From Butyricimonas faecihominis (GTDB lineage Bacteria; Bacteroidota; Bacteroidia; Bacteroidales; Marinifilaceae): 64,000 nucleotides of DNA. The translations under genes and the position numbers were made by a program. The notes under the pieces were generated by a model. It made no database searches, was not told the origin of the DNA, and saw nothing but the letters and a program-made list of their open reading frames with translations. Every line of letters begins with the position of its first letter. Positions within the stretch are counted from its first letter, which is position 1. Where the stretch lies: the NCBI RefSeq assembly GCF_033096445.1, contig NZ_AP028155.1:186001-250000 (forward strand), written 5' to 3'. Shown here one piece after another: positions 63,271 through 64,000 of the stretch.

Positions 63271-64000
63271 AATTAAGGGCGCGCGGTGGATGCCTAGGCT
63301 CTCGGAGGCGATGAAGGACGCGATAAGCCGCGATAGGCCACGGCGAGGTGCAAGTAACCCTTGACCCGTGGATTTCCGAATGGGGCAACCCGGCCGTCTA
63401 GATGACGGTCATGCATTAATGCAGGCGAACGCGGGGAACTGAAACATCTCATTACCCGCAGGAGAAGAAAACAAAATGTGATTCCCCCAGTAGTGGCGAG
63501 CGAACGGGGAAGAGCCCAAACCGTTGCCGTTTCGGCGACAGCGGGGTCATGGGACCGCGACATTCGACGGAAGACGAAGTGCAATTACCTGGAAAGGTAA
63601 GCCGTGGAGGGTGACAGCCCCGTGCACGACACCTCTTTCGAAGATAGCGGGATCCCGAGTAGGGCGGGACACGAGAAATCCTGCCTGAATTCGCCAGGAC
63701 CGCCTGGCAAGGCTAAATACTCCCGAGAGACCGATAGTGAACCAGTACCGCGAGGGAAAGGTGAAAAGTACCCCGAGCAGGGGGGTGAAATAGACCCTGA
63801 ACCCGCGCGCCTACAAGCGGTCGGAGCCATGAAATATGGTGACGGCGTGCCTTTTGCATAATGAGCCTACGAGTTAGTCGTCACCAGCGAGGTTAAGGGC
63901 TTCAGGCCCGTTAGCCGAAGTGAAAGCGAGCCTTAACAGGGCGTCGAGTTGGTGGCGCTAGACGCGAAACCTTGTGATCTACCCACGAGCAGGTTGAAGT
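63271..64000 (+). rRNA. rrl: 23S ribosomal RNA (5' part)
   Basis: Begins near AATTAAGGGCGCGCGGTGGA TGCC and runs off the window. The 5' domain is recognised by GGTGGATGCCTAGGC, GGGGAACTGAAACATCTCAT and AGTACCGCGAGGGAAAGGTG AAAAG. About the first quarter is present. Confidence 0.95.

Overview
The window looks like a chromosomal segment of a gut-type Bacteroidales bacterium. An ECF sigma/FecR/SusC/SusD cluster, a kdp operon with an outer-membrane barrel gene, promoters of the Bacteroidetes type (TTTG / TAnnTTTG) and the 16S rRNA all point there. From memory the 16S resembles Odoribacteraceae, probably Butyricimonas; this is inference and was not searched. I see no phage, insertion sequence, conjugative module or CRISPR array.

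Layout. 0-1.2 kb: start of an Nramp metal transporter (leftward, cut by the window edge), divergent from a Ca2+/Na+-type exchanger. 1.4-12.1 kb: a SusC/SusD import locus (ECF sigma factor, FecR anti-sigma, SusC, SusD, HExxH zinc metallohydrolase lipoprotein, DUF4302-type lipoprotein), then a PPP-like phosphatase. 12.2-17.3 kb: two paralogous AMP-forming acyl ligases flanking a DUF4251-type protein, then a pentapeptide-repeat protein. 17.4-23.5 kb: a glutamate-dependent acid-resistance region with glutamate decarboxylase, a cold-shock-domain protein, a VIC-type ion channel, glutaminase (broken by a one-base frameshift) and a GadC-like antiporter. Glutaminase would supply glutamate, the decarboxylase consumes a proton, and the antiporter exchanges glutamate for GABA. 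23.6-33.7 kb: MFS transporter, THUMP-like methyltransferase, multi-PAS/GAF histidine kinase, BASS-like transporter, small proteins, an EamA exporter with a C-terminal frameshift, a histidine-kinase-like protein lacking its phospho-acceptor His, and a small GNAT. 34.0-39.7 kb: a two-gene unit (YbjN/secretion-chaperone-like protein plus a cytoplasmic trypsin-like protease with a zinc ribbon), two acetyltransferases, a ferredoxin-nitroreductase, a YdcF-like protein and tRNA-Ser(UGA). 40.1-47.4 kb: an NtrC-family regulator followed by kdp (31-aa microprotein, kdpF, kdpA, kdpB, kdpC, outer-membrane barrel). 47.8-53.6 kb: a leftward tripartite RND efflux operon. 53.8-60.6 kb: crcB behind a fluoride riboswitch, M3 peptidase, two small calycin-like exported proteins, a LolA-like protein, an EamA transporter and the diadenylate cyclase CdaA. 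61.0-64.0 kb: rRNA operon with two promoters, 16S, a spacer without tRNAs, and the start of 23S.

The intergenic spaces carry three families of small palindromic elements. Families A (five copies) and B (three copies) have different cores but share a terminal inverted-repeat consensus; family C (two copies) has TTTATAAGG-like arms around a conserved core. Several copies sit between co-directional genes of one functional unit. The best candidates for something undescribed are the YbjN-like/protease pair, the His-less kinase with a four-Cys PAS motif, the A/B repeats with co-varying arms, and a possible sigma-54 control region for kdp.
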